A stretch of 64,000 nt of DNA from assembly GCA_019449595.1 (NCBI GenBank), contig JAGRPL010000012.1, forward strand, positions 62,001 to 126,000, in the 5' to 3' direction. The notes beneath the pieces are model-generated. The model worked only from the letters and a program-made list of their open reading frames with translations. It was not told the origin of the DNA and did no database searches. Positions 18,949 through 27,817 of this stretch are shown here, piece after piece; position 1 is the first letter of the stretch; the number at the start of each line of letters is the position of its first letter. Source of the stretch: Rhodoferax sp. (GTDB taxonomy: Bacteria > Pseudomonadota > Gammaproteobacteria > Burkholderiales > Burkholderiaceae_C). Made by a program: the position numbers and the translations under genes.

Positions 18949-19024
18949 CACTGGTCTGTGTGGTGAGCCCTTTCCCTGGTTTCTCCCGCAGCACGGTGGC
19001 TTACCCATTTTTCTGGAGCCAGCC

Positions 19025-20482
19025 ATGAGCGTGATCAAACCTGCCAAGACCGAAGACTACAAAATTGCCGACCTGAGCCTGGCGCCCTGGGGCCGCAAGG
19101 AACTCACCATTGCCGAGACCGAAATGCCCGGCCTGATGGCCATCCGCGAAGAGTTTGCCAAGAGCCAGCCCCTGAAGGGCGCGCGCATCACCGGCTCGCT
19201 GCACATGACCATCCAGACCGGCGTGCTGGTCGAGACCCTGCAGGCCCTGGGCGCCGAAGTGCGCTGGGCGTCGTGCAACATTTTCTCCACGCAGGACCAC
19301 GCTGCCGCCGCTCTGGTGGCCAAGGGCACGCCGGTGTTTGCCTACAAGGGCGAGACGCTGGAAGACTACTGGGACTACACCCACCGCATCTTCGAATTCG
19401 GCGGCAAGAAGGGCACGGCGGCCGAAGGCCCCAACATGATCCTGGACGACGGCGGCGACGCCACGCTGCTGATGCACCTGGGCGCCCGCGCCGAGAAGGA
19501 CATCAAGGTGCTGGCCAAGCCCGGCAGCGAAGAGGAGATCTGCCTGTTCAAGGCCATCAAGGCCAAGCTCAAGCTGGACCCCACCTGGTACAGCCGCCGC
19601 CTGAAGAACATCATCGGCGTGACCGAGGAAACCACCACCGGCGTGATGCGTCTGGAAGAAATGGCGGCCAAGGGCACGCTGGCGTTCCGCGCCATCAACG
19701 TCAACGATTCGGTGACCAAGAGCAAGTTCGACAACCTGTACGGCTGCCGCGAATCGCTGGTGGATGCCATCAAGCGCGCTACCGACGTCATGATTGCCGG
19801 CAAGGTGGCCGTGGTGGCCGGCTACGGCGACGTGGGCAAGGGCTCGGCCCAGGCGCTGCGCGCCCTGTCCGCCCAGGTGTGGGTGACCGAGATCGACCCC
19901 ATCAACGCCCTGCAGGCCGCCATGGAAGGCTACAAGGTCGTGACCATGGAATACGCCGCCGACAAGGCCGACATTTTTGTGACCTGCACCGGCAACAAGA
20001 ACGTCATCACCTACAAGCACATGGCAGCCATGAAGGACCAGGCCATCGTCAGCAACATCGGCCACTTCGACAATGAAATCGACGTCGCTTCGCTGGAGAA
20101 GCTGCAGTGGGAAGAGATCAAGCCCCAGGTAGACCATGTCATCTTCCCCGCCACCAAGGGCAAGAACGGCAAGCCCGAGAAGCGCATCATCCTGCTGGCC
20201 AAGGGCCGTCTGGTGAACCTGGGCTGCGGCACCGGCCACCCCAGCTTCGTCATGTCGTCGAGCTTTGCCAACCAGACCATTGCGCAGATCGAGCTGTTCA
20301 CCAAGCCCAAGGAATACAAGAACGGCAAGGTGTACGTGCTGCCCAAGCACCTGGACGAGAAGGTGGCGCGCCTGCACCTGAAGAAGGTCGGCGCCATGCT
20401 GTCCGAACTGACCGACGAGCAGGCTGCCTACATCGGCGTCAGCAAGAACGGTCCGTACAAAAAAGAAACCTACCGCTACTGA
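19025..20482 (+). CDS. ahcY: Adenosylhomocysteinase (SAH hydrolase)
   Basis: A 485-residue enzyme that splits S-adenosylhomocysteine into homocysteine and adenosine using tightly bound NAD. The substrate region includes [13 protein letters not shown] and the [15 protein letters not shown] motif; the dinucleotide loop is [17 protein letters not shown] (around residue 265); and the C-terminal KxxxYRY end is present. GGAG lies eight bases before the ATG. It leads the operon ahcY-tlyA-metF under the SAH riboswitch, so product-inhibiting SAH induces its own removal. Confidence 0.97.
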   Translation: MSVIKPAKTEDYKIADLSLAPWGRKELTIAETEMPGLMAIREEFAKSQPLKGARITGSLHMTIQTGVLVETLQALGAEVRWASCNIFSTQDHAAAALVAKGTPVFAYKGETLEDYWDYTHRIFEFGGKKGTAAEGPNMILDDGGDATLLMHLGARAEKDIKVLAKPGSEEEICLFKAIKAKLKLDPTWYSRRLKNIIGVTEETTTGVMRLEEMAAKGTLAFRAINVNDSVTKSKFDNLYGCRESLVDAIKRATDVMIAGKVAVVAGYGDVGKGSAQALRALSAQVWVTEIDPINALQAAMEGYKVVTMEYAADKADIFVTCTGNKNVITYKHMAAMKDQAIVSNIGHFDNEIDVASLEKLQWEEIKPQVDHVIFPATKGKNGKPEKRIILLAKGRLVNLGCGTGHPSFVMSSSFANQTIAQIELFTKPKEYKNGKVYVLPKHLDEKVARLHLKKVGAMLSELTDEQAAYIGVSKNGPYKKETYRY

Positions 20483-20491
20483 TAGGCACCG

Positions 20492-21301
20492 ATGCGCATT
20501 GACCAACTGCTGGTGCAGCGGGGCCTGGCGAGCACCCGCTCGCAGGCCCAGCGCCTGATTGCCGACGGCGTGCAGTGGAAGAAGGGCGACGAATGGAAGA
20601 CCGTGGCCAAGAATGGCGACGAGGTTCCGGACGACGCCCCTCTGCAGCTGCTGGACGACTCCGAAGCCCGCTACGTCTCGCGCGGCGGGCTGAAGCTGGA
20701 GGCAGCCCTGAAGCAGGTGGGCCTGTCCGTGGACGGGCTGGCCTGCCTGGACGTGGGGCAATCGACGGGCGGTTTTACCGACTGCCTGTTGCAGCACGGT
20801 GCGCGCCTGGTGGTGGGGGTGGATGTGGGCAGTGCCCAGTTGCACCCCACCATCCGCGAGGACGGGCGGGTGCTGTGCGTGGAAGGCGTCAATGCCCGTG
20901 CGCTGGATGCTAGCGATTTGATAGCGGCCTGCGCAAATTACACGGAGGCTGGCGGCCTGTTTGACCCCGAAAACGAGGAGGCAGAACCATTTGAGCCTGC
21001 GTTTGATGTGGTGGTGGGCGATTTGTCCTTCATCTCGCAGACCCTGGTGCTACCGGCCGTCGTGCCGTTCCTGAAATCTGGGGGCACGCTGCTGATGCTG
21101 GTCAAACCCCAGTTTGAGTTGCAGCCCGGCCAGGTGGGCAAGGGCGGCATCGTCAAGGATGCGGCCATGTACCCCATTGTGGAGCAGCGCCTGCGCGAGG
21201 CCTGCGCCGCGCTGGATCTGACCGTGACCGCGTGGTTCGACTCGCCCATTGCCGGTGGCGACGGCAACCACGAATTTTTCATTTGCGCCCAAAAACCATG
21301 A
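20492..21301 (+). CDS. tlyA: TlyA-family rRNA 2'-O-methyltransferase
   Basis: A 269-residue protein with an N-terminal S4 RNA-binding domain (MRIDQLLVQRGLASTRSQAQ...) and an FtsJ-like Rossmann methyltransferase domain containing ALKQVG...LDVGQSTGGFTDCLLQ and VVGDLSFISQT. Family members methylate rRNA 2'-hydroxyls with SAM. Residues about 139-158 are encoded by a copy of the interspersed repeat, making a loop longer than in ordinary TlyA. Position between ahcY and metF places a SAM-consuming enzyme in a methyl-cycle operon. The stop overlaps the metF start (ATGA). Confidence 0.9.
   Translation: MRIDQLLVQRGLASTRSQAQRLIADGVQWKKGDEWKTVAKNGDEVPDDAPLQLLDDSEARYVSRGGLKLEAALKQVGLSVDGLACLDVGQSTGGFTDCLLQHGARLVVGVDVGSAQLHPTIREDGRVLCVEGVNARALDASDLIAACANYTEAGGLFDPENEEAEPFEPAFDVVVGDLSFISQTLVLPAVVPFLKSGGTLLMLVKPQFELQPGQVGKGGIVKDAAMYPIVEQRLREACAALDLTVTAWFDSPIAGGDGNHEFFICAQKP
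20908..20965 (+). repeat. Interspersed short repeat, copy R3 (inside tlyA)
   Basis: TGCTAGCGATTTGATAGC, then CCTGCGCAAATTA and an AGGCTG..TTTGA right arm, match the R1 pattern. The copy is read in frame as residues 139-158 of TlyA. Confidence 0.6.
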
Positions 21302-22143
21302 AACCAACGCCCCGCATTCCTATCAGCCTGGAGTTTTTCCCGCCCAAGACCCCGGAAGGGGCGGACAAGCTGCGCGCGGCGCGCCAGCAGTTGTACGCGC
21401 TGAAGCCCGAGTTCTGCTCGGTCACTTTCGGGGCTGGCGGCTCCACCCAGGAGGGAACATTCGCCACGGTGCGCGAAATCCTGGGCGAGGGCGTGAGTGC
21501 CGCCTCGCACTTCTCCTGCATTGGCGCCACCCAGGCCACGGTGCGCACGCAGCTGGCCACCCTGCAGGCCATGGGTGTCAAGCGTCTGGTGGCCTTGCGC
21601 GGGGACCTGCCCAGCGGCTATGGCGCCGGCGGCGAGTTCCATTACGCCAGCGACCTGGTGGCGTTCATCCGCGCCGAGACCGGTGATGCGTTCCATATCG
21701 AAGTCGCGGCCTACCCCGAGGTCCATCCCCAGGCCAAGTCGCCGGTCAGCGACCTGCAGGCCTTTGCCACCAAGGTGCGCGCGGGGGCCAACTCCGCCAT
21801 CACCCAGTATTTCTATAACGCCGATGCCTATTTCCGCTTTGTGGACGAGGTGGCCGCGCTGGGCCTGAACGTGCCCGTGGTGCCGGGCATCATGCCCATC
21901 ACGAGTTCCACCCAGCTCATGCGCTTTTCGGACGCCAGCGGCGCCGAGATTCCGCGCTGGATCCGCCTGCGTCTGCAGAGTTTGGGCGACGACACCGCCT
22001 CCATCAAGGCGTTTGGCCTGGACGTGGTGACCCGCCTGTGCGAGCAGTTGCGTGCCGGTGGCGCACCGGCCCTGCATTTCTACACCATGAACCAGAGCGC
22101 CGCGACGCTGGCCCTGTGTGAACGTCTGGGGCTGACGGCCTAG
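21298..22143 (+). CDS. metF: Methylenetetrahydrofolate reductase
   Basis: A 281-residue MetF of the bacterial catalytic-domain-only type. The N terminus ISLEFFPPKTPEG, the SVTFGAGGSTQEGT segment, LVALRGDLPSG and the FAD/folate segment AITQYFYNADAYFRFVDE are conserved. It makes 5-methyl-THF for homocysteine remethylation. Its ATG overlaps the tlyA stop, completing a methyl-cycle operon with ahcY. The last four bases overlap the convergent YhgE/Pip gene. Confidence 0.95.
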   Translation: MKPTPRIPISLEFFPPKTPEGADKLRAARQQLYALKPEFCSVTFGAGGSTQEGTFATVREILGEGVSAASHFSCIGATQATVRTQLATLQAMGVKRLVALRGDLPSGYGAGGEFHYASDLVAFIRAETGDAFHIEVAAYPEVHPQAKSPVSDLQAFATKVRAGANSAITQYFYNADAYFRFVDEVAALGLNVPVVPGIMPITSSTQLMRFSDASGAEIPRWIRLRLQSLGDDTASIKAFGLDVVTRLCEQLRAGGAPALHFYTMNQSAATLALCERLGLTA

Positions 22144-24071
22144 ATATCGATGGCCGGTCGGTGCTCTTCCGCGCTGACCAGTTTCCAGTTGCCGACAAAG
22201 CAGGCCACCAGCCAGGCCAACGTGCCGGCCAGCCCGATCGCCAGCCAGGAAGTGAACCAGCTGCCGTCAAAGGCGCCGAACATGCTGGCGCGCAGGGCCT
22301 TGATCACCCAGGTGAATGGCAGCCAGGGGCTCAGGGCCTGGTAAATGCCGCCGCTGAGCTCCACCGGGAGCACGCCGCCGGCGGATGACAGCTGCAGGAT
22401 CAGCAGGATGAGGGACGCCGCCTTGCCAGCGTCGCCAAAGGCGCGCGTCAGGGCCACGATGATCATCAGGAAGGACAGCGAAGTCAGCACCAGCGTCAGG
22501 ATGTACGGCGCCAGGCTGGCAATGTGCAGGTTCAGGGCGAACAGCGTCATCAGCAGGATGACCATGGACTGCGCGGTCACGATGCCCCCCAGGATGCCCA
22601 GCTTGCCCAGCAGGCGGGCCGGCCGCGAGGCCGAAGCGGCCGCGCTGGGCAGGCTGCGCAGGTGAAACAGAAAAGCCGTCATGACCGCGCCCATCCACAG
22701 GGAGGTGGCCAGGAAATTGGGGGCAAAGCCGGCGCCGTTGTTGGGCACTGGCGCCACGATCTCCAGCGCCGGCTCGACCGAATCGGCCAGGCCGCGCGCG
22801 CTGCCCTCGGGCGCCTGGCTGTCGGCGGGCAAGGACCGGTTGAGCAAATCCAGGCCGCCACTCAGTTCGCGGGAGCCGGCCTTGATCTGGCTGAGCCCGT
22901 TGCGCAATTCCTGGGCGCCGCCTGCCACCCGATGTCCGCCCTGGCTCAGTTCGTCCAGTTTGGCATCGGGCGGCACCTTGCTGGCGGCGGTATGGATGCC
23001 ATCACCCAGCGCGGTCATCCCGTCGGCCAGTTTGCCGACGCCTGCGACTAGCTTTTGCGTGCCATCGGCCAGCTGCGCCTGGCCGGTGCGTGCCGTCTGC
23101 AAGCCGCCTCCCAACTGGGAAGCGCCTGTGGCCAACTGGGCGGCGCCCTCGGAGATGCGCCCGCCCACAATCGGAATGTCCTTGGTTTCGTCGTGCAGCT
23201 TGGTGCCACCCTCGGCCAGCTTCTGTGCGCCGGCTTGCAGGTCCTGTAGTCCATGGGCCAGTGCGGCATGCCCGGAGATCAGATCGGCGCCGCCGGTTTT
23301 CAATGCCGCCAAGTCCTGCGCCGCAGGGCGCTGTTGGTCCATGGTGTGCAGGCCGGCGCCGAGTTGCTTGACGCCGTCGGTCAGCTGCCCCACGCCCTTG
23401 CCGAGGCTGTCTGCGCCCGTTGCCAGGGTCTTGGCACCGGTTTCGGCTTGGGTCAGGCTGTCATCGAGCCGGTGGGCGCCGTCTGTCAGGGCCTCCACGC
23501 CCCGGCGCAACTGGGTCAGCTTGTCCAGTGAGCCGGCGGCGGTGGTCAGCACCAGCGACCAGCGCTGTTCATTGAGGTTGATATTGACCTGGTGACCCAG
23601 CTCGGACGCAAACCGTTTGGCCAGGTTGGCGCCGTTGTAGTTATTGCCTTCCGAGATGTACATGACCAGACGGCCGCCAGCGGCCTCGTTGCCGGGGACG
23701 GCATTGGCGCTGAAGTCCTTGGGAATGATCAGGGCGAAGGCGAGGTGTCCCTGCCGCACGGCCAGCTTGGCCTCTTCCTCCACGGCGTAGTCGACAAAGC
23801 CGAAGGTGGGCTTGGCCTTGAGCGAGGCGACGACGGCGCCCCCCAGGTTGACGGGCTGGTCGCGGTAGTTCAAGCCCTGGTCCAGGTTGACGATGGCGGC
23901 CTTGAGTTCGCCGGTGCGCGCGCTGGGGTCCTGCACGCTCGCCAGGTAAATCAGGGCGTACAGCGCGGGAATGACGGTGACGCCGATGGCGGAGATGCGC
24001 AACTTGGGAAAGCGCTGAAACAGCGTCATTTCCATCCGGAAGATGGCTAGCGCATCACGAAGAAAAACCAT
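22140..24071 (-). CDS. YhgE/Pip-type ABC-2 membrane protein
   Basis: A 643-residue protein. An N-terminal membrane segment (about 25-45, TVIPALYALIYLASV) is followed by a large extracytoplasmic region that from about residue 180 to 390 is made of repeated short units of the type G-A-x-x-L-x-x-G, and a C-terminal block of five or so membrane helices (about 445-630). This is the YhgE/Pip layout related to ABC-2 transporters and phage-infection/T7SS-accessory proteins; the cargo is unknown. No ATPase is adjacent. It is convergent with metF. Confidence 0.8.
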   Translation of the reverse strand: MVFLRDALAIFRMEMTLFQRFPKLRISAIGVTVIPALYALIYLASVQDPSARTGELKAAIVNLDQGLNYRDQPVNLGGAVVASLKAKPTFGFVDYAVEEEAKLAVRQGHLAFALIIPKDFSANAVPGNEAAGGRLVMYISEGNNYNGANLAKRFASELGHQVNINLNEQRWSLVLTTAAGSLDKLTQLRRGVEALTDGAHRLDDSLTQAETGAKTLATGADSLGKGVGQLTDGVKQLGAGLHTMDQQRPAAQDLAALKTGGADLISGHAALAHGLQDLQAGAQKLAEGGTKLHDETKDIPIVGGRISEGAAQLATGASQLGGGLQTARTGQAQLADGTQKLVAGVGKLADGMTALGDGIHTAASKVPPDAKLDELSQGGHRVAGGAQELRNGLSQIKAGSRELSGGLDLLNRSLPADSQAPEGSARGLADSVEPALEIVAPVPNNGAGFAPNFLATSLWMGAVMTAFLFHLRSLPSAAASASRPARLLGKLGILGGIVTAQSMVILLMTLFALNLHIASLAPYILTLVLTSLSFLMIIVALTRAFGDAGKAASLILLILQLSSAGGVLPVELSGGIYQALSPWLPFTWVIKALRASMFGAFDGSWFTSWLAIGLAGTLAWLVACFVGNWKLVSAEEHRPAIDI

Positions 24072-24085
24072 GGCGATCTCCCGAT

Positions 24086-24982
24086 TCAGCCGCCTGATTC
24101 CAGTGTGAACGCGGCGTTCTGGTCTTGTTTGAGCAGTGTCACCATCTGCGGCAGCGCCAGCTGCAGGGCCGCCTTGAGAGTGTGCGGTGGATTGATGATG
24201 AACATGCCGCTGGCGGGCAAGCCGGGCCGCACGACTTCTCCCTCGCTGTCCTGCAGCAGCTTGCTGGACTTGACGGTCAGTGTGGCGCCCAGCCAGCTTT
24301 TGCCTGCCTTGTTGGCCAGCGTCTTCAGCTTTTTGGGCAGGTCATGGGCCTCTGGGCGGGGGATGATGGGGTACCAGACGGCGTAGGTTCCGGTGGCAAA
24401 ACGGTGCAGGGCGTCGGCCACCATGTCGGCCACGCGGCCGTAGTCGTGCTTCATTTCGTAGCTGGGGTCGCAGAACACCAGGGCCCGCCGCGAAGGGGGG
24501 GGCAGGAACTTCTTGATGCCTTCAAAGCCGTCTTCGCGCAGGATGGCCACCTGCCGTCCGGCTTCCAGCTGGGCAATGTTGGCGGTCAGGGTCTTGACGT
24601 CGGTGGGATGGATCTCGAACAGCTTGAGCTTGTCGCGGTCGCGCGCCTGCAGCACCCGGTGGATGATGAAGGGCGAACCGGGGTAGACCTTGTGGCTGCC
24701 CTTGCTGTTGAAGCTGGCCACCAGGTCGAGGTAATCCTGCAGGGCCGGAGCCACCGGCTTGGGCAGGTCGCTGGCCACCAGTTTGAGAAAGCCTTCGGCC
24801 GCTTCCGCGCTGGTCTGGGCGTAGTCGCCGTCGAGCCGGTACAGGCCGGCGCCGGCATGGGTGTCGAAGACCGTCAGGGCGGTGTCTTTTTGCGTCAAAT
24901 GTCGCAGGACAGCCAGCAGGACGGTGTGTTTGAGCACGTCGGCGTGGTTGCCGGCGTGGAATGCGTGGCGGTAACTGAACAT
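24086..24982 (-). CDS. rlmJ: 23S rRNA (adenine-2030-N6) methyltransferase
   Basis: A 298-residue RlmJ. The hallmark N terminus MFSYRHAFHAGNHADVLKH is intact, the SAM site includes VFDTHAGAGLY, and the catalytic motif is FCDPSYE (DPPY-type). It modifies A2030 of 23S rRNA. It is divergent from the kinase gene. Confidence 0.94.
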   Translation of the reverse strand: MFSYRHAFHAGNHADVLKHTVLLAVLRHLTQKDTALTVFDTHAGAGLYRLDGDYAQTSAEAAEGFLKLVASDLPKPVAPALQDYLDLVASFNSKGSHKVYPGSPFIIHRVLQARDRDKLKLFEIHPTDVKTLTANIAQLEAGRQVAILREDGFEGIKKFLPPPSRRALVFCDPSYEMKHDYGRVADMVADALHRFATGTYAVWYPIIPRPEAHDLPKKLKTLANKAGKSWLGATLTVKSSKLLQDSEGEVVRPGLPASGMFIINPPHTLKAALQLALPQMVTLLKQDQNAAFTLESGG

Positions 24983-25092
24983 GCCCTATGATACCGGCAC
25001 AGGGCCCTGCAGCGCAGGCAGCCCGAAGAAGCGCCGGGCGCGTTGGATGGTGTGTGGCGGTGTTGGCCGTCGCCAAAAAGACGATAAAAAAC

Positions 25093-26739
25093 ATGAGTGA
25101 TCCCGCTAGCGGGGCCGGCGCACCCACCGAGGTGCCGCTGGGCCATATGGATGCATTGCCAGCCGGCACCATGCTGGGTGAATTCGAACTCCAGGGTTTG
25201 CTGGGGGTAGGCGGTTTTGGCATGGTGTACCGCGGCTACGACCATTCGCTGCAGCGCGCCGTGGCCATCAAGGAGTACATGCCGTCGGCTTTGGTGGCGC
25301 GCGCCCCCGGGCTGCAGGTGTCCGCGCGCTCTACCTCCGATGCCCAGCCTTTCCAGACCGGTCTGGCGTCTTTCATTGCCGAGGCGCGCTTGCTGGCGCA
25401 ATTCGACCACCCCTCGCTGGTCAAGGTCTACCGTTTCTGGGAGGCCAACAGCACGGCGTACATGGCCATGCCGCTGTACAGCGGCATCACGCTCAAGCAG
25501 GCGCGCAGCCGCATGAGCAGTCCGCCGCCCGAGTCCTGGTTGCGCACGGTGCTGTGGTCGGTGCTGGAAGCGCTTAAGGTGCTGCATGGCAACGGGACGC
25601 TGCACCGCGATGTTTCACCCGACAACATCTTCCTGCAGGACGTCGGCCCGCCGGTGCTGCTGGACCTGGGGGCTGCCCGGCGTGCCATCGTGGACAGCAC
25701 CCACAAGCACACGGCGATTTTGAAGGTCAATTACGCACCGATCGAGCAGTATGCCGATGCAGAGGATCTGCGGGAAGGTCCGTGGACGGACCTGTATGCG
25801 GTGGCGGCCGTCGTGCACGGCTGCCTGTGCAATGAGCCCCCGCTTCCGGCAACGTTCCGCGTCCTGCGTGACCGCATGCCGTCCTTTGCCCGCATCACCC
25901 AGACGGTGGAAACGCATTTTGGCCAGTCGTATTCGCCCGAGTTCGTGCAGGCCATGGACCATGCGCTGGTCATCCAGCCATCCAAGCGGCCGCAAAGTGT
26001 GAAGGCCTTTGCCGACGAGCTGCAGCTGCACGCCCCCGAGGACCTGAACCAGTTTGATTGGCGCCTGCAGCTGGGCCATGCCGTCGAACTGGTGGAGGTG
26101 GCGCCGGCGCAGGCGTATGCACCGACCCAGCTCCACGCATCGTCGGCCGAGAAAACGCGGCCCGACCCCCGCACGCAAGCGCATACCGCGGTGACACTGC
26201 CGCCGCAGCGGGTTCCCGGGATGCGCGCACCGGAGCCCGTGGTGGCCGGCCCGGACCGGCGCCAGGCCCCCCGGGCTTCCGTGGGGGGCTGGGGCTGGCT
26301 GGTTGCGGCACTGGTGCTGACGACCGTGGGGTACATGGGGTGGCAATGGACCCAAAAAGCCACGGCGTCGCCCGTGGAGATCCCTGCGCAGGGGCTTTTA
26401 CCGGCGCCTTCGCCGGTAGAGGCGCCCCCACCGGCCGCGCCCGAACCTGTGCCGGCTCCCGTGGCCGCCACGCCCCGGCCGCCTGCGCCGGTGTCCCGGG
26501 AACCCGGGCACGCCGTGCCGGAAAAAGGGGAGCACAAGCTGGCAGCGGCCCCCGCCAAGCCGGACCGGCCGGCGCCGGCGGTGAAGCAGCCGGCGCACCC
26601 GGATGGAGCGGAATTGTGCGCGGACAGCAACCTGCTGACCCGCAGCCTCTGTGTTCACCGCGAATGCCAGAAACCCGAGCTGGCGAACCGGCCGGTGTGC
26701 GTGGAAGACCGCCAGCGCTGGGACAACCTCACCAAGTGA
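25093..26739 (+). CDS. Membrane Ser/Thr protein kinase
   Basis: A 548-residue protein. The kinase domain (about 30-330) has the Gly-rich loop GVGGFGMVYRG, the ATP lysine in VAIKEYMP and the catalytic loop HRDVSPDNI; the usual DFG is DLG, as in related bacterial kinases, and is followed by the activation segment KVNYAPIEQY. A proline/alanine-rich region surrounds one membrane helix (WLVAALVLTTVGYMGW, about 400-420). The last 45 residues carry four cysteines (CADS, SLCVHREC, RPVC), suggesting a small disulfide-bonded periplasmic domain. The ATG at 25093 was chosen by homology; the ribosome site is weak. Confidence 0.85.
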   Translation: MSDPASGAGAPTEVPLGHMDALPAGTMLGEFELQGLLGVGGFGMVYRGYDHSLQRAVAIKEYMPSALVARAPGLQVSARSTSDAQPFQTGLASFIAEARLLAQFDHPSLVKVYRFWEANSTAYMAMPLYSGITLKQARSRMSSPPPESWLRTVLWSVLEALKVLHGNGTLHRDVSPDNIFLQDVGPPVLLDLGAARRAIVDSTHKHTAILKVNYAPIEQYADAEDLREGPWTDLYAVAAVVHGCLCNEPPLPATFRVLRDRMPSFARITQTVETHFGQSYSPEFVQAMDHALVIQPSKRPQSVKAFADELQLHAPEDLNQFDWRLQLGHAVELVEVAPAQAYAPTQLHASSAEKTRPDPRTQAHTAVTLPPQRVPGMRAPEPVVAGPDRRQAPRASVGGWGWLVAALVLTTVGYMGWQWTQKATASPVEIPAQGLLPAPSPVEAPPPAAPEPVPAPVAATPRPPAPVSREPGHAVPEKGEHKLAAAPAKPDRPAPAVKQPAHPDGAELCADSNLLTRSLCVHRECQKPELANRPVCVEDRQRWDNLTK

Positions 26740-26784
26740 ACGGGCGGCAAAACCGCGGGGGTGGCCAAAAAGCACCGGGTTTTG

Positions 26785-26790
26785 TATAAT
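26785..26790 (+). promoter_or_regulatory. -10 element of the rplM-rpsI promoter
   Basis: A perfect TATAAT, about 125 bp before rplM and downstream of the kinase stop. A matching -35 is not obvious, so the transcription start near 26797 is a prediction. Confidence 0.55.
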
Positions 26791-26794
26791 GGCA

Positions 26795-26828
26795 GGCTCC
26801 GCAGCGATTTTGTGGCTCCGCGGCGGAG
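26795..26828 (+). promoter_or_regulatory. Possible autoregulatory leader of rplM
   Basis: The 5' leader holds two copies of GGCTCCGC (26795-26802 and 26814-26821 region). Either can pair with the single GCGGAG at 26823-26828: a short local hairpin CTCCG/CGGAG or a longer alternative. Mutually exclusive pairings in front of a ribosomal protein operon suggest feedback by L13, which is known to autoregulate in E. coli; this is inference. Confidence 0.35.
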
Positions 26829-26914
26829 TTTATTTCCCCACCTAAGAGATTCCCATCAGAGGAACGCCGACCGTGGAAAAGAGCCCAGCAAACCTTCTTT
26901 TCAAGAGAAAACTC

Positions 26915-27343
26915 ATGACAACTTTCAGCGCAAAACCCGCTGAGGTCGTGCACGAGTGGTTTGTGATTGACGCGACCGACAAGGTCCTCGGACGAGTAGC
27001 CAGCGAAGTTGCTCTCCGTTTGCGCGGCAAACACAAGGCCATTTACACGCCTCACGTCGATACCGGTGACTTCATCGTCATCATCAACGCAGCCCAGCTG
27101 CGCGTCACAGGGGCCAAGTCCCTGGACAAGGTGTACTACCGCCACTCCGGTTATCCCGGCGGTATCACAGCCACGAACTTCCGCGACATGCAATCCAAGC
27201 ATCCTGGCCGCGCCTTGGAAAAGGCCGTCAAGGGCATGCTGCCCAAGGGTCCCCTGGGCTACGCCATGATCAAGAAGCTCAAGGTGTACGGTGGTGCCGA
27301 GCACCCGCACACTGCCCAGCAACCCAAAGTGTTGGAAATCTAA
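26915..27343 (+). CDS. rplM: 50S ribosomal protein L13
   Basis: Exactly 142 residues, the standard L13 length. The core [18 protein letters not shown] and [16 protein letters not shown] are conserved, as is the [10 protein letters not shown] motif. The ATG at 26915 fits the family start; the open frame upstream is not coding. It forms the usual operon with rpsI, 11 bp downstream. Confidence 0.97.
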   Translation: MTTFSAKPAEVVHEWFVIDATDKVLGRVASEVALRLRGKHKAIYTPHVDTGDFIVIINAAQLRVTGAKSLDKVYYRHSGYPGGITATNFRDMQSKHPGRALEKAVKGMLPKGPLGYAMIKKLKVYGGAEHPHTAQQPKVLEI

Positions 27344-27354
27344 GGAGCTATCTG

Positions 27355-27747
27355 ATGATTGGTGAATGGAACAATGGCACCGGCCGTCGCAAATCCAGCG
27401 TCGCCCGTGTGTTTCTGAAAAAAGGCTCCGGCCAAATTGTGGTGAACGGCAAGGACATCCAGAAGTTCTTCGGCCGCGAAACCTCGATCATGATCTGCAA
27501 GCAGCCCCTGGTGCTGACCAACCACGCCGAAACCTTTGACATCATGGTCAATGTGGCCGGTGGCGGCGAGTCTGGTCAGGCTGGTGCCGTGCGCCACGGG
27601 ATCACCCGTGCCCTGATCGATTACGATGCGACACTCAAGTCCGAGTTGAGCAAAGCCGGCTTCGTGACGCGTGATGCGCGCGAAGTCGAGCGCAAGAAGG
27701 TCGGCTTCCACGGCGCCCGTCGCCGCAAGCAGTTCTCCAAGCGCTAA
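27355..27747 (+). CDS. rpsI: 30S ribosomal protein S9
   Basis: 130 residues, the standard S9 length, starting [19 protein letters not shown] and ending in the basic tail RRRKQFSKR that reaches the P-site tRNA. AAGGAG lies before the ATG. It is followed by an intrinsic terminator. Confidence 0.97.
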   Translation: MIGEWNNGTGRRKSSVARVFLKKGSGQIVVNGKDIQKFFGRETSIMICKQPLVLTNHAETFDIMVNVAGGGESGQAGAVRHGITRALIDYDATLKSELSKAGFVTRDAREVERKKVGFHGARRRKQFSKR

Positions 27748-27770
27748 TCGGGTTCGTACACCGAATCAAG

Positions 27771-27802
27771 ACCGCCCCGGCTATGCTTGGGCGGTTTTTT
27801 TA
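27771..27802 (+). terminator. rpsI terminator
   Basis: ACCGCCC (27771-27777) pairs with GGGCGGT (27789-27795) and is followed by a run of seven T residues. It ends three bases before the GGAGGA ribosome site of the next gene, so read-through transcripts would hold that site just outside the stem. Confidence 0.85.
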
Positions 27803-27817
27803 TTGGAGGAGCAATTC

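Noticed and set aside
19001..20845. Long minus-strand open frame opposite ahcY
   Set aside because: Antisense to a near-certain enzyme gene and without recognisable domains.
23000..23600. Internal repeats in the YhgE/Pip gene as a DNA repeat or recombination hotspot
   Set aside because: The periodicity is at the protein level (short helical units); the DNA is not a tandem repeat.
25018..25092. A 35-residue N-terminal extension of the Ser/Thr kinase
   Set aside because: No homology and it would abut the rlmJ start; the ATG at 25093 fits kinase relatives better.
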